Assembly: GCA_022790855.1 (NCBI GenBank)
Contig: JAAVYA010000028.1
Coordinates: forward strand, 1 to 64,000
Direction of reading: 5' to 3'
DNA: 64,000 bases
DNA from: Lachnospiraceae bacterium
Lineage (GTDB): Bacteria; Bacillota; Clostridia; Lachnospirales; Lachnospiraceae
Position numbers and translations under genes: made by a program. The notes below the pieces were generated by a model, which was not told where the DNA came from, made no database searches, and was given only the letters and a program-made list of their open reading frames with translations. Of the stretch, positions 32,131 to 40,983 are shown piece after piece. The number at the start of each line of letters is the position of its first letter. The first letter of the stretch is position 1.

Positions 32131-34098
32131 ATGTGTGATAAATGCAAAAAGAAATTTTATATGACCACGGCCATTGCTTATACATCGGGAAAACCCCATA
32201 TCGGAAATACGTATGAGATTGTTTTGGCAGACAGTGTTGCCAGGTATAAGAGGCTGGAAGGATATGATGTATTTTTTCAGACTGGGACAGATGAGCACGG
32301 GCAAAAAATACAATTAAAAGCCCAGGAGGCAGGTATTAGTCCGAAAGAATATGTGGATCAGGTTGCAGGACAGGTAAAGGGTATTTGGGATATGATGAAT
32401 GCAACCTATGATAAATTTATCCGTACCACAGATGAAGATCATGAGCGGCAGGTACAGAAAATTTTTAAGAAATTATATGAGCAGGGGGATATTTATAAAG
32501 GTCATTATGAAGGGCTGTATTGTACCCCATGTGAATCTTTCTTTACGGAATCCCAATTGGTGGATGGAAAGTGTCCTGATTGCGGACGTGAAGTAGTTCC
32601 TGCAAAAGAAGAAGCTTATTTCTTTAAAATGAGTAAATATGCAGATCGTTTAATTGAATATATTAACAGCCATCCGGAATTTATTCAGCCTGTGTCTCGC
32701 AAAAACGAAATGATGAATAATTTTCTTCTTCCGGGCCTTCAGGATCTTTGCGTCTCCAGAACGTCTTTTTCATGGGGAATTCCGGTAGACTTTGATCCAA
32801 AACATGTGGTTTATGTTTGGTTGGATGCGCTGACAAACTATATCACAGGAATTGGGTATGATTGTGACGGAAATTCCACAGAGCTGTTTCATAAAAACTG
32901 GCCGGCAGACTTGCATCTGATTGGAAAGGATATCATCCGTTTTCACACGATATATTGGCCGATCTTTTTAATGGCGCTGGATCTGCCGCTGCCCAGACAG
33001 ATTTTCGGACATCCCTGGCTGCTTCAGGGAGACGGTAAAATGAGCAAGTCTAAAGGAAATGTGCTGTATGCGGACGAGCTGGTGGATTTCTTCGGAGTGG
33101 ATGCCGTGCGCTATTTTGTACTTCACGAAATGCCTTTTGAAAATGACGGCATTATTTCCTGGGAACTTTTGGTTGAACGGCTGAATTCTGATCTGGCAAA
33201 TACGTTAGGAAATTTGGTAAACCGAACCATTTCCATGAGTAATAAATATTTTGGCGGAATTGTGAAGGACACAGGCGTTACGGAACCAGTAGATGAGGAA
33301 TTGAAACAGCTTGCCATTGGAACAGCCGGGAAAGTAAGTGAAAAAATGGAACAACTCCGGGTGGCCGATGCAATTACTGAAATTTTTACCTTGTTTAAAC
33401 GCTGTAATAAATACATTGATGAAACAATGCCCTGGGTTTTGGCGAAGGATGAATCTAAGCAGGATCGTTTGGCTGCCGTATTGTATCATCTGGTGGAAAG
33501 CATTTGTATTGGTACAACGCTATTAGAGAGCTTTATGCCGGATACGGCTGAGAAAATTTTTGCCCAGTTGAATGCGAAAAGACGTCAGTTTGATCAGCTT
33601 TCGGAATTTGGTTTGTATGAGAGCGGAACGAAAGTTACAGAAAAGCCTGAGATTTTGTTTGCCCGTCTTGATATGAAAGAAGTACAAGAAAAAGTAGAGC
33701 AGCTTCATCCTCAGGAAGAGGAAAGGCAGCCTGAGACAATGGAAGAAGAAGGAATAGATCTGGAACCCAAAGAGGAAATTACCTATGAAGATTTTAGCAA
33801 ATTGCAATTTCAGGTGGGAGAGATCATTGCCTGTGAGGAAGTTCCAAAATCTAAAAAACTATTGTGTTCCCAGGTTCGTATCGGTAATCAGATTAAGCAG
33901 ATTGTATCTGGAATCAAGGCTCACTACAGTGCAAAAGATATGGTTGGCAAGAAGGTAATGGTACTGGTAAACTTAAAACCGGCAAAACTGGCGGGGATTT
34001 TATCAGAAGGTATGCTTCTGTGTGCACAAGACAATGACGGAAACCTGGCCTTAATGATTCCGGAGAAGAAAATGCCCTCCGGCGCGGAGATTTCTTAA
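32131..34098 (+). CDS. metG: methionyl-tRNA synthetase
   Basis: 655-residue class I synthetase. The HIGH-type motif is SGKPHIGN near residue 25, KMSKSKGN is near residue 310, and one zinc knuckle (CTPCE...CPDC) lies near 128-150. A C-terminal EMAP/OB-fold tRNA-binding domain starts near residue 545. Unusually the protein opens with MCDKCKKKFY, an extra CxxC before the usual start of the fold. The ribosome site GGAAGGTGGAG is about 7 bases upstream. tatD begins one base after its stop, so metG-tatD-rsmA look co-transcribed. Confidence 0.97.
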   Translation: MCDKCKKKFYMTTAIAYTSGKPHIGNTYEIVLADSVARYKRLEGYDVFFQTGTDEHGQKIQLKAQEAGISPKEYVDQVAGQVKGIWDMMNATYDKFIRTTDEDHERQVQKIFKKLYEQGDIYKGHYEGLYCTPCESFFTESQLVDGKCPDCGREVVPAKEEAYFFKMSKYADRLIEYINSHPEFIQPVSRKNEMMNNFLLPGLQDLCVSRTSFSWGIPVDFDPKHVVYVWLDALTNYITGIGYDCDGNSTELFHKNWPADLHLIGKDIIRFHTIYWPIFLMALDLPLPRQIFGHPWLLQGDGKMSKSKGNVLYADELVDFFGVDAVRYFVLHEMPFENDGIISWELLVERLNSDLANTLGNLVNRTISMSNKYFGGIVKDTGVTEPVDEELKQLAIGTAGKVSEKMEQLRVADAITEIFTLFKRCNKYIDETMPWVLAKDESKQDRLAAVLYHLVESICIGTTLLESFMPDTAEKIFAQLNAKRRQFDQLSEFGLYESGTKVTEKPEILFARLDMKEVQEKVEQLHPQEEERQPETMEEEGIDLEPKEEITYEDFSKLQFQVGEIIACEEVPKSKKLLCSQVRIGNQIKQIVSGIKAHYSAKDMVGKKVMVLVNLKPAKLAGILSEGMLLCAQDNDGNLALMIPEKKMPSGAEIS

Positions 34099-34099
34099 T

Positions 34100-34864
34100 A
34101 TGATTTTTGATACACATACCCATTACGATGACAGAAAGTTTGAGGAAGACAGAGATAAGCTGTTATCATCCTTGAAAGAATCGAATATTACTAAAATTGT
34201 GAATGTTGGAGCTGATATAGAGACTACAAAACAGACACTGGCGCTGGCGGCTGCATATGATTTTATCTATGCGGCCGTTGGGGTTCATCCCAGTGATGTG
34301 GATTGCTTGAATGAAGAAAATTATGCTTGGCTTAAGAGACAGACGAGCTGCAAGAAGGTGGTGGCTGTTGGTGAAATCGGCTTGGATTATTACTGGGAAA
34401 AGGATCCCCAAAAGCAGCAGCAACAAAAGTATTGGTTTCAGCGTCAGCTATCACTGGCCAAAGAGACAAATCTTCCGGTTGTTATTCATTCCAGAGACGC
34501 AGCGGAAGATACCTTGAATATTCTGAAGGAACAGCCTGATATTTCCGGTGTTATTCACTGTTTCTCCTACTCTAAGGAATTAGCATTAGAATATGTGAAA
34601 ATGGGATATTACATTGGAGTAGGGGGTGTAATTACATTTAAAAATGCCAAAAAATTGAAAGAAGCTGTTGAAGCAATTCCATTAGAACGAATTGTAATAG
34701 AGACAGATTGCCCTTATTTGGCGCCGGAACCTTACCGGGGAAAACGCAATGAATCTATTTATCTTCCTTATGTTCTGAATGAAATTGCAAGGATAAAACA
34801 TATGACGCCTGCTGAAATAGAAGATGTAACCTTTCATAATGCAGAAAAATTATATTGTATATAG
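34100..34864 (+). CDS. tatD: TatD-family metal-dependent DNase
   Basis: 254-residue TIM-barrel hydrolase. Metal ligands are visible in FDTHTHYDD at the N-terminus, AVGEIGLDYYW near residue 93, PVVIHSRDA near 130, VIHCFSYS near 154 and IETDCPYLAPEP near 203. TatD proteins act as 3'-5' exonucleases or DNases. The start lies one base after metG and uses a ribosome site inside its end. The metG-tatD-rsmA order is conserved in Firmicutes, although rnmV, often found between tatD and rsmA, is absent. Confidence 0.95.
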   Translation: MIFDTHTHYDDRKFEEDRDKLLSSLKESNITKIVNVGADIETTKQTLALAAAYDFIYAAVGVHPSDVDCLNEENYAWLKRQTSCKKVVAVGEIGLDYYWEKDPQKQQQQKYWFQRQLSLAKETNLPVVIHSRDAAEDTLNILKEQPDISGVIHCFSYSKELALEYVKMGYYIGVGGVITFKNAKKLKEAVEAIPLERIVIETDCPYLAPEPYRGKRNESIYLPYVLNEIARIKHMTPAEIEDVTFHNAEKLYCI

Positions 34865-34930
34865 TATTTTCACGGATGTTATCGCGAAACGTGAATCACA
34901 GGAAAAACAACATGTAAGAAGGAACTTTAT

Positions 34931-35836
34931 ATGGCTGATTTAGGTAATCCACAAAATACGGTTGCTGTTCTTCAGAAACACCAATTTCATTTTCAAAAAA
35001 AATATGGTCAGAATTTCCTGATAGACACCCATGTGTTGGATAAGATCATTCGGGCAGCAGATATTCAGGATGAAGATCTTGTGTTAGAAATCGGTCCGGG
35101 AATCGGTACTATGACCCAATATCTTTGTGAACATGCTCGTCAGGTGATTGCTGTTGAGATTGATCCTGCATTAATACCTATTTTAGAAGATACATTAAAA
35201 GAATATCAAAATATTGAAATTATTCATGGGGATATCTTAAAAATAAATATTCATAATATAGTACAGGAGAAAAACCAGGGGAAACCAATAAAAGTAGTGG
35301 CAAACCTTCCTTATTATATTACAACGCCTATTATTATGGGGCTCTTTGAAAGCCATATTCCCATCAACAGCATTACGGTAATGGTACAAAAAGAAGTTGC
35401 AGATAGAATGGGAATGGGACCAGGAAGCAAGGAATATGGAGCTTTATCCTTGGCAGTACAGTATTATGCCAAACCAGAATTGGTAGCTAACGTCCCTCCG
35501 AATTGCTTTATGCCCCGCCCTAAAGTAGGAAGTGCAGTAATTCGTCTGGTACGCCATGATAAACCTCCTGTTGAGGTAGAAGATGAAGCATTTCTATTTA
35601 AAATCATTCGTGCCTCATTCAATCAAAGAAGAAAAACCTTAGCCAATGGATTAAATAATGCAGGGGAAATTCCGCTTACCAAAGAACAAATTGAGAAATC
35701 TATTCAGGAGTTGGGATTCTCAGTTTCCATTCGTGGCGAGACTTTGGATTTGGAACAGTTTGCCGCCTTAAGTAATCTGATGAAACGAAAACTTCAGGCA
35801 GCAGACAATGCTAGTGGGCTGTCAGGGTGTTCCTGA
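34931..35836 (+). CDS. rsmA: 16S rRNA dimethyladenosine transferase
   Basis: KsgA/RsmA of 301 residues dimethylates two adjacent adenosines (A1518/A1519) in the 16S 3' hairpin. Motifs: KKYGQNFLID near residue 24, the SAM loop VLEIGPGIGTMT near residue 53, and the catalytic NLPYYITTP near residue 127. FMPRPKVGSAVIRL and ASFNQRRKTLANGL follow. AAGGAAC precedes the start. The last 15 bases overlap the convergent gene at 35822 and form part of a hairpin. Confidence 0.97.
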   Translation: MADLGNPQNTVAVLQKHQFHFQKKYGQNFLIDTHVLDKIIRAADIQDEDLVLEIGPGIGTMTQYLCEHARQVIAVEIDPALIPILEDTLKEYQNIEIIHGDILKINIHNIVQEKNQGKPIKVVANLPYYITTPIIMGLFESHIPINSITVMVQKEVADRMGMGPGSKEYGALSLAVQYYAKPELVANVPPNCFMPRPKVGSAVIRLVRHDKPPVEVEDEAFLFKIIRASFNQRRKTLANGLNNAGEIPLTKEQIEKSIQELGFSVSIRGETLDLEQFAALSNLMKRKLQAADNASGLSGCS

Positions 35837-35840
35837 CAGC
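35818..35840. terminator. hairpin inside overlapping 3' ends
   Basis: GCTGTCAGG (35818-35826) pairs exactly with CCTGACAGC (35832-35840) around a 5-base loop. It contains the stop codons of both convergent genes, so a single stem may serve as a 3' end for both; no clear T-run follows. Confidence 0.5.
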
Positions 35841-36619
35841 TCAATTGTATCCTGCCAAAATCGTTTGGGAAGATTCTGGCTTTGGAGCTTGGGATTCTTT
35901 CTGGCTTCAATGGCAATACTATGAAAAAATGTGAGCCACAATGACCGGTACTCCTGTTCTTGATCAGAAAAACGAGTTAGAAAGTTTTCATTGACGTGGG
36001 GCGCTTCTGCCAGCATATACCGGCTGCCGCTTTTATGAACGGCCGCTACTTTCCGGGGTTCATCATATATAATAAAATTCTCCTGAGGAAGACGGTCGGT
36101 AAAATGGTCTGCCAACAAAGGAAGAATGTAATTTTTAGGATGGATTCTGGAAAACAGAATGCCGTTTTCTAATTCACTAAAACGCAGAAATCCCAGCATA
36201 TGGTGGGCCTCATTAAAGGTGCTGCGGCTTAACTGAAAAACACGGTTTACATAAGGACTGCCCAGATAGTCTAATACCTTGCTTCCATGAGATATGGATA
36301 GTCCCAGCACAACGGTCTTATAGACGGCTTCCGCTTTATTTATATACTTTTTTTGTTCTCTAGGAGATTCATAAGCACTGATAGCTTGGCATATTTCATA
36401 GTATACTTCCGTTCCCATACGTGAGATCAGTGTATTTGCTACTTTTTGGCTAATGGTTGCATCAGGAGGAATATCTTCATATTCACAAAATAGTTGATAC
36501 GTATCTATTCCCTCTGAGGTGGAAAGCTGTGTATTCTTATGTCCATACCGTCTTTCATAAGCATGGTAAATTCCGGAGAAGATACCATCAATGCTGTTTT
36601 CGCAAATTAAAATATGCAT
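35822..36619 (-). CDS. TIGR03915-family putative DNA repair protein
   Basis: The 265-residue product begins MHILICENSIDGIFSGIY. Its C-terminal region has the SRIHPKNYILPLLADHF and NFIIYDEPRK segments of TIGR03915, a family always found beside TIGR03916 radical SAM proteins and proposed to act in DNA modification or repair. The reaction is unknown. The partner gene lies directly upstream on the same strand (65-base gap containing a hairpin repeat). The unit starts behind an SOS box at 38020. Its 3' end overlaps rsmA by 15 bases. Confidence 0.88.
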   Translation of the reverse strand: MHILICENSIDGIFSGIYHAYERRYGHKNTQLSTSEGIDTYQLFCEYEDIPPDATISQKVANTLISRMGTEVYYEICQAISAYESPREQKKYINKAEAVYKTVVLGLSISHGSKVLDYLGSPYVNRVFQLSRSTFNEAHHMLGFLRFSELENGILFSRIHPKNYILPLLADHFTDRLPQENFIIYDEPRKVAAVHKSGSRYMLAEAPHVNENFLTRFSDQEQEYRSLWLTFFHSIAIEARKNPKLQSQNLPKRFWQDTIELSGTP

Positions 36620-36637
36620 ATCACTCGCTCCTGTTCT

Positions 36638-36668
36638 GTAACAGTTTAGCCTTCGGCTTCATTGTTAC
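36638..36668. repeat. dispersed hairpin repeat, copy 1
   Basis: The first 24 bases (36638-36661, starting GTAACAGTTTAGCC) recur exactly at 39882-39905. Here the element closes as a 31-base hairpin: GTAACA pairs with TGTTAC and AGCC with GGCT, with a C(TTCG)G tetraloop on the plus strand. It lies between the TIGR03916 and TIGR03915 genes. Confidence 0.7.
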
Positions 36669-36684
36669 CCTGTTCTTTCTATGG

Positions 36685-37995
36685 TCAAGACAGAATTGCT
36701 TGCGGAGAAACCATCCCTTCATCAAACAGGCTTAACTGGCGGTAGCCGCTCTCCCTGATCTCGCGGGGGATTTGTGTCCTGTCACCCATAAGGTTCCGGC
36801 ATATATAATCTTCATCCAGTTTTGTTGGGTACATCATTCGTCCATTACATGTGATAAAATATAAGGCGCGTTTTAGGACGACGCCAATTTTCTTTAAGTC
36901 GCTGAAAGTTAAAGCGGTATGCTTTCTTGCTTGTACAATGCGGCTTGCGGATTTGTAACCAATTCCTGGAACGCGAAGTAAGGTTCGGTAATCCGCCCGG
37001 TTGATTTCTACCGGGAAGCATTCCAGATGACGGATAGCCCAGTCGCATTTGGGATCCAGAAAAATGTTGAAATCCGGACGCTCCTCCGATAAAAGTTCCG
37101 AAACCTGGAAATGATAGTAACGCAGCAGCCAGTCGGCCTGATATAAGCGATGTTCCCGCAAAAGCGGCGGCCCTCCGGGGAGCATAGGAAGGTTGGAATT
37201 ATGGTTTACATTGACAAAAGCGGAATAAAATACGCGTTTTAGCCCGAAATTCTGATAGAGTCCTTCCGCAACGCTCATTACCTGTAAATCACTTTCCGGC
37301 GTAGCTCCGATAATCATCTGGGTACTTTGCCCTGCCGGAACAAAGCGGGGGGCTTTTCGAATCATAAGTTCGTTCTTATTCGCCTGGATACCGTTTTGTA
37401 TCTGGCGCATGGGCTTTAGGATCGTCTTCCTAGACTTATAAGGCGCAAGCTTTCTAAGACTATCAGAAGTTGGAAGCTCCAAATTAATACTCATGCGGTC
37501 TGCCAGGTATCCGGTCTGTTCCACAAGTACCGGGTCGGCTCCTGGAATGGACTTTACGTGAATATATCCGTTAAAGTGATGTATATGACGTAATTGGTAT
37601 AAAGTCTGATAAATCAGATCCATAGTATAATCAGGACTTACCAGAATACCGGAGCTTAAAAAAAGTCCCTCAATATAATTACGGCGGTAGAATTCCATGG
37701 TAAGGGTGCAGATCTCCTCCGGGGTAAAGGAGGCCCGTTTTACATCATTCTCACAATTATTGAGACAATAGGAGCAATTAAAAATACATTCATTGGTAAA
37801 CAGAATTTTGAGCAATGAAACGCAGCGTCCGTCTGCGGAAAAGGTATGGCAGATGCCCGGGGCCAGACAATTGCCCATGCTCTTACCGTTGCCAGCCCGG
37901 TCTACGCCGCTGGAAGTACATGCCACATCATATTTGGCTGCGTCGGTGAGAATATGAAGTTTTTCCATCAGTCCCATCTCTTGAGTAATCTGCAT
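36685..37995 (-). CDS. TIGR03916 radical SAM protein with helix-hairpin-helix
   Basis: 436-residue radical SAM protein. The [4Fe-4S]-SAM motif is in NECIFNCSYCLNNC (C-x3-C-x2-C) near residue 76. A C-terminal helix-hairpin-helix DNA-binding motif, LLRVPGIGYKSASRIVQAR, lies near residue 350. TIGR03916 proteins are predicted DNA modification or repair enzymes. ATG 37995 matches the family start; an ATG at 38028 would lie inside the SOS box. The perfect LexA-type box GAACATACGTTC and a good promoter upstream support DNA-damage induction. Confidence 0.9.
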   Translation of the reverse strand: MQITQEMGLMEKLHILTDAAKYDVACTSSGVDRAGNGKSMGNCLAPGICHTFSADGRCVSLLKILFTNECIFNCSYCLNNCENDVKRASFTPEEICTLTMEFYRRNYIEGLFLSSGILVSPDYTMDLIYQTLYQLRHIHHFNGYIHVKSIPGADPVLVEQTGYLADRMSINLELPTSDSLRKLAPYKSRKTILKPMRQIQNGIQANKNELMIRKAPRFVPAGQSTQMIIGATPESDLQVMSVAEGLYQNFGLKRVFYSAFVNVNHNSNLPMLPGGPPLLREHRLYQADWLLRYYHFQVSELLSEERPDFNIFLDPKCDWAIRHLECFPVEINRADYRTLLRVPGIGYKSASRIVQARKHTALTFSDLKKIGVVLKRALYFITCNGRMMYPTKLDEDYICRNLMGDRTQIPREIRESGYRQLSLFDEGMVSPQAILS

Positions 37996-38019
37996 GATAT
38001 CATCGCCTTTCCATAGAAT

Positions 38020-38031
38020 GAACATACGTTC
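38020..38031. promoter_or_regulatory. SOS (LexA/DinR) box
   Basis: GAACATACGTTC fits the Gram-positive LexA consensus GAAC-N4-GTTC exactly and sits at the predicted start point of the promoter at 38039-38067. A degenerate second copy, GCACATATATTC (38045-38056), lies in the promoter spacer. Confidence 0.85.
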
Positions 38032-38038
38032 CTCATAC

Positions 38039-38067
38039 AATATAGCACATATATTCGAAAAAGGCAA
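38039..38067 (-). promoter_or_regulatory. promoter of the TIGR03916/TIGR03915 unit
   Basis: Minus strand: -35 TTGCCT (38067-38062), 17-bp spacer, -10 TATATT (38044-38039). Overlapped downstream by the SOS box. Confidence 0.75.
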
Positions 38068-38117
38068 GAGTAAAAACAAAAATATGTTCAGTTTTTTACA
38101 AGAAGGAAAAATAAAAT

Positions 38118-38738
38118 ATGAAATTATTATATGGAACTACAAATCAGGGAAAATTAGAGTGGATGCGCAGACGTCTGGCGCCAATCTCTGACCTTGAAGT
38201 GATTGGTCTGATGGATATGCCATCGCCCCTGCCATCCGTACGGGAAAATGGTTTAACTCCTTTGGAAAATGCCCGGATCAAAGCCTGGGCATATTATGAA
38301 GCATTTCATAGGCCGGTTTTTTCCTGTGACAGTGGTTTGTATTTTGAAGGGTTTCCCCAGGAAATACAGCCCGGTATCCATGTACGCCGGGTGGGGGGAA
38401 AAGAATTGACGGACAGTGAAATGACAGAATATTACAGCGGCCTGGCGAAACAATATGGAGATATCACGGCCCGATATAAAAATGCGGTTTGCCTGGTCTG
38501 GGACAGGGAACATAGTTATGAAAGCATGGAGGAAAGTTTATCTGGGGAGCCCTTTTTACTGACCGCTATTCCTCATCCAAAAAGGCAAAAGGGATTTCCT
38601 TTGGATTGTTTGACAAAAAATATTGTAACTGGGGCTTACTATTATGATATGGTTGAAAAACGCCAGGAACAAGTAGATACTGATAACAGCTTTTTGTTAT
38701 TTTTTCAGAAAATATTGAGGGATAGGAATTTTTTATAA
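38118..38738 (+). CDS. divergent non-canonical purine NTP pyrophosphatase (HAM1/RdgB-like)
   Basis: The 206-residue product keeps the HAM1 outline: GTTNQGKLEWMRRRL at the N-terminus (nucleotide-binding T-N-x-x-K), ENGLTPLENARIKAWAYYEA, and FSCDSGLYFEGF in place of the usual DDSGLxVxAL. GKELTDSEM replaces the typical GxxxxD region, and the C-terminus departs from canonical RdgB. The family removes dITP, XTP and similar nucleotides from the pool. GAAGG lies about 10 bases before the start. It is divergent from the SOS-controlled repair genes. Confidence 0.8.
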   Translation: MKLLYGTTNQGKLEWMRRRLAPISDLEVIGLMDMPSPLPSVRENGLTPLENARIKAWAYYEAFHRPVFSCDSGLYFEGFPQEIQPGIHVRRVGGKELTDSEMTEYYSGLAKQYGDITARYKNAVCLVWDREHSYESMEESLSGEPFLLTAIPHPKRQKGFPLDCLTKNIVTGAYYYDMVEKRQEQVDTDNSFLLFFQKILRDRNFL

Positions 38739-38781
38739 TGCAATACATCCAAAGCTTTTACAAAAAATATATGTTTTTTTC

Positions 38782-38810
38782 CAGACAATCTAAAATTTTT
38801 CCTTTATACT
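38782..38810 (+). promoter_or_regulatory. promoter of the UroD-like gene
   Basis: -35 CAGACA (38782-38787), 17-bp spacer, -10 TATACT (38805-38810). Confidence 0.55.
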
Positions 38811-38855
38811 ATAGTCAGTTTCAATGATTCGGAATAAGATATGGAGGAGAAAATC

Positions 38856-39866
38856 ATGAAGAGAAATATGAAGCAGTGGGTAGCGGATACTCTGGCAGCG
38901 CCTCAGAAGAAACCAATGCCGGTATTGTCCTTTCCTGCTATCCAGATGATGGGAGTTACTGTAAAAGAGCTGATATCCAGCAGTGATCTGCAGGCGAGGG
39001 GTATGAAGCTGGTGGCAGATCGGGTGGATGCGGCAGCTTCCGTAAGCTTAATGGATTTATCCCTGGAAGCAGAATGCTTTGGTTCTACTATCCGGTTTTC
39101 TGATGATGAAGTTCCCACCGTTATCGGTAGTGTTGTTTCTTCAGAAGAGGATGCAGAAGCGTTGGAGATTCCGGAAATTGGCGCCGGGCGTACAGCTATT
39201 TATATTGAAGCCATTGAGAAGGCTGCAAAGATGATTGAAGACAGACCAGTGCTGGCCGGTGTAATCGGGCCGTTTTCCCTGGCAGGCAGATTGATGGATG
39301 TGTCAGAGGCTATGATTTATTGTTATGACGAGCCTGATATGGTACATACGGTATTGGATAAAGTGACTCAGTTCATTATCAAATATTGTCTGGAATACAA
39401 AAAAGTAGGAGCAAACGGCGTAGTGGTGGCAGAACCTTTGGCGGGTTTGCTGTCTCCGAATCTGGCAGAAGAATTTTCAGCAGAATACATGAAAAAGATT
39501 GTGGATGCAGTACAGGATGATGAGTTTATTGTAGTGTATCATAACTGTGGAAATTGTACAATTCAGCAGATTCAGTCGATTTTGAGTATTGGATCTCCCA
39601 TTCTTCATTTTGGAAATGCCATTAATATGGATGAAATGATGCCGTTAATTCCTGAAAATGTGATTGCATCCGGAAATGTAGATCCGGCTTCTCAGTTTAG
39701 AAACGGTACGGAGGAATCTATTAAGGAATCCACAAAAGCATTGCTGGAGCAATGCAGCAAATATCCGAATTTCGTGATTTCTTCCGGCTGCGATATTCCT
39801 CCTATGTCTAACTGGGAAAATATAGATGCATTTTTCGCGGCAGTAAAAGAGTATTACGCCGGATAA
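38856..39866 (+). CDS. UroD-family methyltransferase (MtaA/MtbA-like)
   Basis: 336-residue TIM-barrel protein of the uroporphyrinogen decarboxylase superfamily. The zinc-ligand pattern VYHNCGNC near residue 232 and SSGCDIPP near residue 312 is that of corrinoid:thiol methyltransferases rather than of heme-pathway HemE. Such enzymes move a methyl group from a corrinoid protein to a thiol or folate. No corrinoid protein or activator is next to it; the only related gene here is the DUF1638 gene at 9734. ATG 38856 follows GGAGGAG; 38841 is inside that site. Confidence 0.88.
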   Translation: MKRNMKQWVADTLAAPQKKPMPVLSFPAIQMMGVTVKELISSSDLQARGMKLVADRVDAAASVSLMDLSLEAECFGSTIRFSDDEVPTVIGSVVSSEEDAEALEIPEIGAGRTAIYIEAIEKAAKMIEDRPVLAGVIGPFSLAGRLMDVSEAMIYCYDEPDMVHTVLDKVTQFIIKYCLEYKKVGANGVVVAEPLAGLLSPNLAEEFSAEYMKKIVDAVQDDEFIVVYHNCGNCTIQQIQSILSIGSPILHFGNAINMDEMMPLIPENVIASGNVDPASQFRNGTEESIKESTKALLEQCSKYPNFVISSGCDIPPMSNWENIDAFFAAVKEYYAG

Positions 39867-39881
39867 TTTTATAGAAAAGAG

Positions 39882-39905
39882 GTAACAGTTTAGCCTTCGG
39901 CTTCA
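39882..39905. repeat. dispersed hairpin repeat, copy 2
   Basis: Exact 24-base repeat of 36638-36661, again with the AGCC-TTC-GGCT core that can fold as a C(TTCG)G tetraloop hairpin; the outer arm closes imperfectly with TTTTAC downstream. Confidence 0.7.
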
Positions 39906-39974
39906 CTTTTACGAAAAGAGGTCTATATCTTTTCTAAAATTCATATACTGCAAGGACAAGGTAAGGAGCAGCAT

Positions 39975-40928
39975 ATGAAAGAAAAGATAAAGACCTTTTT
40001 TTGTGTACTTTTTTTGGCCTGTTCTCTTCCCTATATTATTACATTATGTCTGCAGGGAAAAGAAGGTCAGCCGAATATCGTTCAAAATAATGCTTCTGAG
40101 AAGACAGATACAAAACAAGATGGAAAGGAAGAAAAAGAATCAGATGTTGAAGCTATGGGCCGGGAGGATTTGGATATAGAAGAATTTTTGGTGGGAGTTG
40201 TAGCAGCTCAGATTCCTATGAATTATGCATCCGAAGCCTTAAAAGCGCAGGCTGTGATTGCAAGAACAAATGTAAAAGCTGCTTTGGAACAGGATGAAGA
40301 GCTGCCAGAATCTCTGTCCCAGGAAAAGCTTTTAGATATGTGGGGAGAAGAAGGATATCTTGATAATTATCAACGGTTGTCTAAAGCGGTAGAATCAACC
40401 AGAGGCGTTGTTATGCGATATCAGGGTAATTATGTCTACGCTGCTTTCCATGCGGTAAGCGCAGGGCGCACCCGTAATGCAAAGGAAGCGCTGGAAAGTG
40501 ACCATATGCCTTGGCTGGAAGGCACAGACAGTACCAGTGATATCCCTTCGGAAGAATTTTTAAAGGTGACTTTTTTTGAAAAAAAGGAGTTTGCGGAACG
40601 TTTAAAGACCTCTTTCCCAGAATTGGAAATCAATGAGGAGGCTCCTTTAGAGGGAATGGAGATAACAGCCCGGGACAGCGGGGATTATGTCTTAAAAATG
40701 ACTTATAATGGAATGGAGCTAGAAGGAGAGGAATTCCGTAATGCCCTTCGTCTCCCATCGGCTTGCCTGTATATAAAAGAGGTGGAAGGAAAGATTCGTA
40801 TTGTGACCAAGGGCCTGGGTCATGGTCTTGGCATGAGTCAGTATGGAGCAAATGTCATGGCCGGAGAAGGCAGCAGCTATGAGGATATTTTAAATTATTA
40901 TTTTAAAAATATTGAAATTTCTGATTAA
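39975..40928 (+). CDS. spoIID: SpoIID/LytB-family sporulation protein
   Basis: The 317-residue product has a signal anchor (residues 5-27), an acidic linker, and the SpoIID domain with LDIEEFLVGVVAAQIP, EALKAQAVIARTN, AFHAVSAGRTRNA and the C-terminal GLGHGLGMSQYGANVMA. SpoIID is a lytic transglycosylase of the DMP complex that drives engulfment in the mother cell. The neighbouring SpoIIQ-like gene supports the assignment. CATATACT with TATATC about 13 bases before it, 40 bp upstream, resembles a sigma-E promoter (inference). Confidence 0.93.
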   Translation: MKEKIKTFFCVLFLACSLPYIITLCLQGKEGQPNIVQNNASEKTDTKQDGKEEKESDVEAMGREDLDIEEFLVGVVAAQIPMNYASEALKAQAVIARTNVKAALEQDEELPESLSQEKLLDMWGEEGYLDNYQRLSKAVESTRGVVMRYQGNYVYAAFHAVSAGRTRNAKEALESDHMPWLEGTDSTSDIPSEEFLKVTFFEKKEFAERLKTSFPELEINEEAPLEGMEITARDSGDYVLKMTYNGMELEGEEFRNALRLPSACLYIKEVEGKIRIVTKGLGHGLGMSQYGANVMAGEGSSYEDILNYYFKNIEISD

Positions 40929-40983
40929 AAATAAAAAATAAGGAAATGCTATTATCAAAACTTAGAACATGGATGGTGATAGC

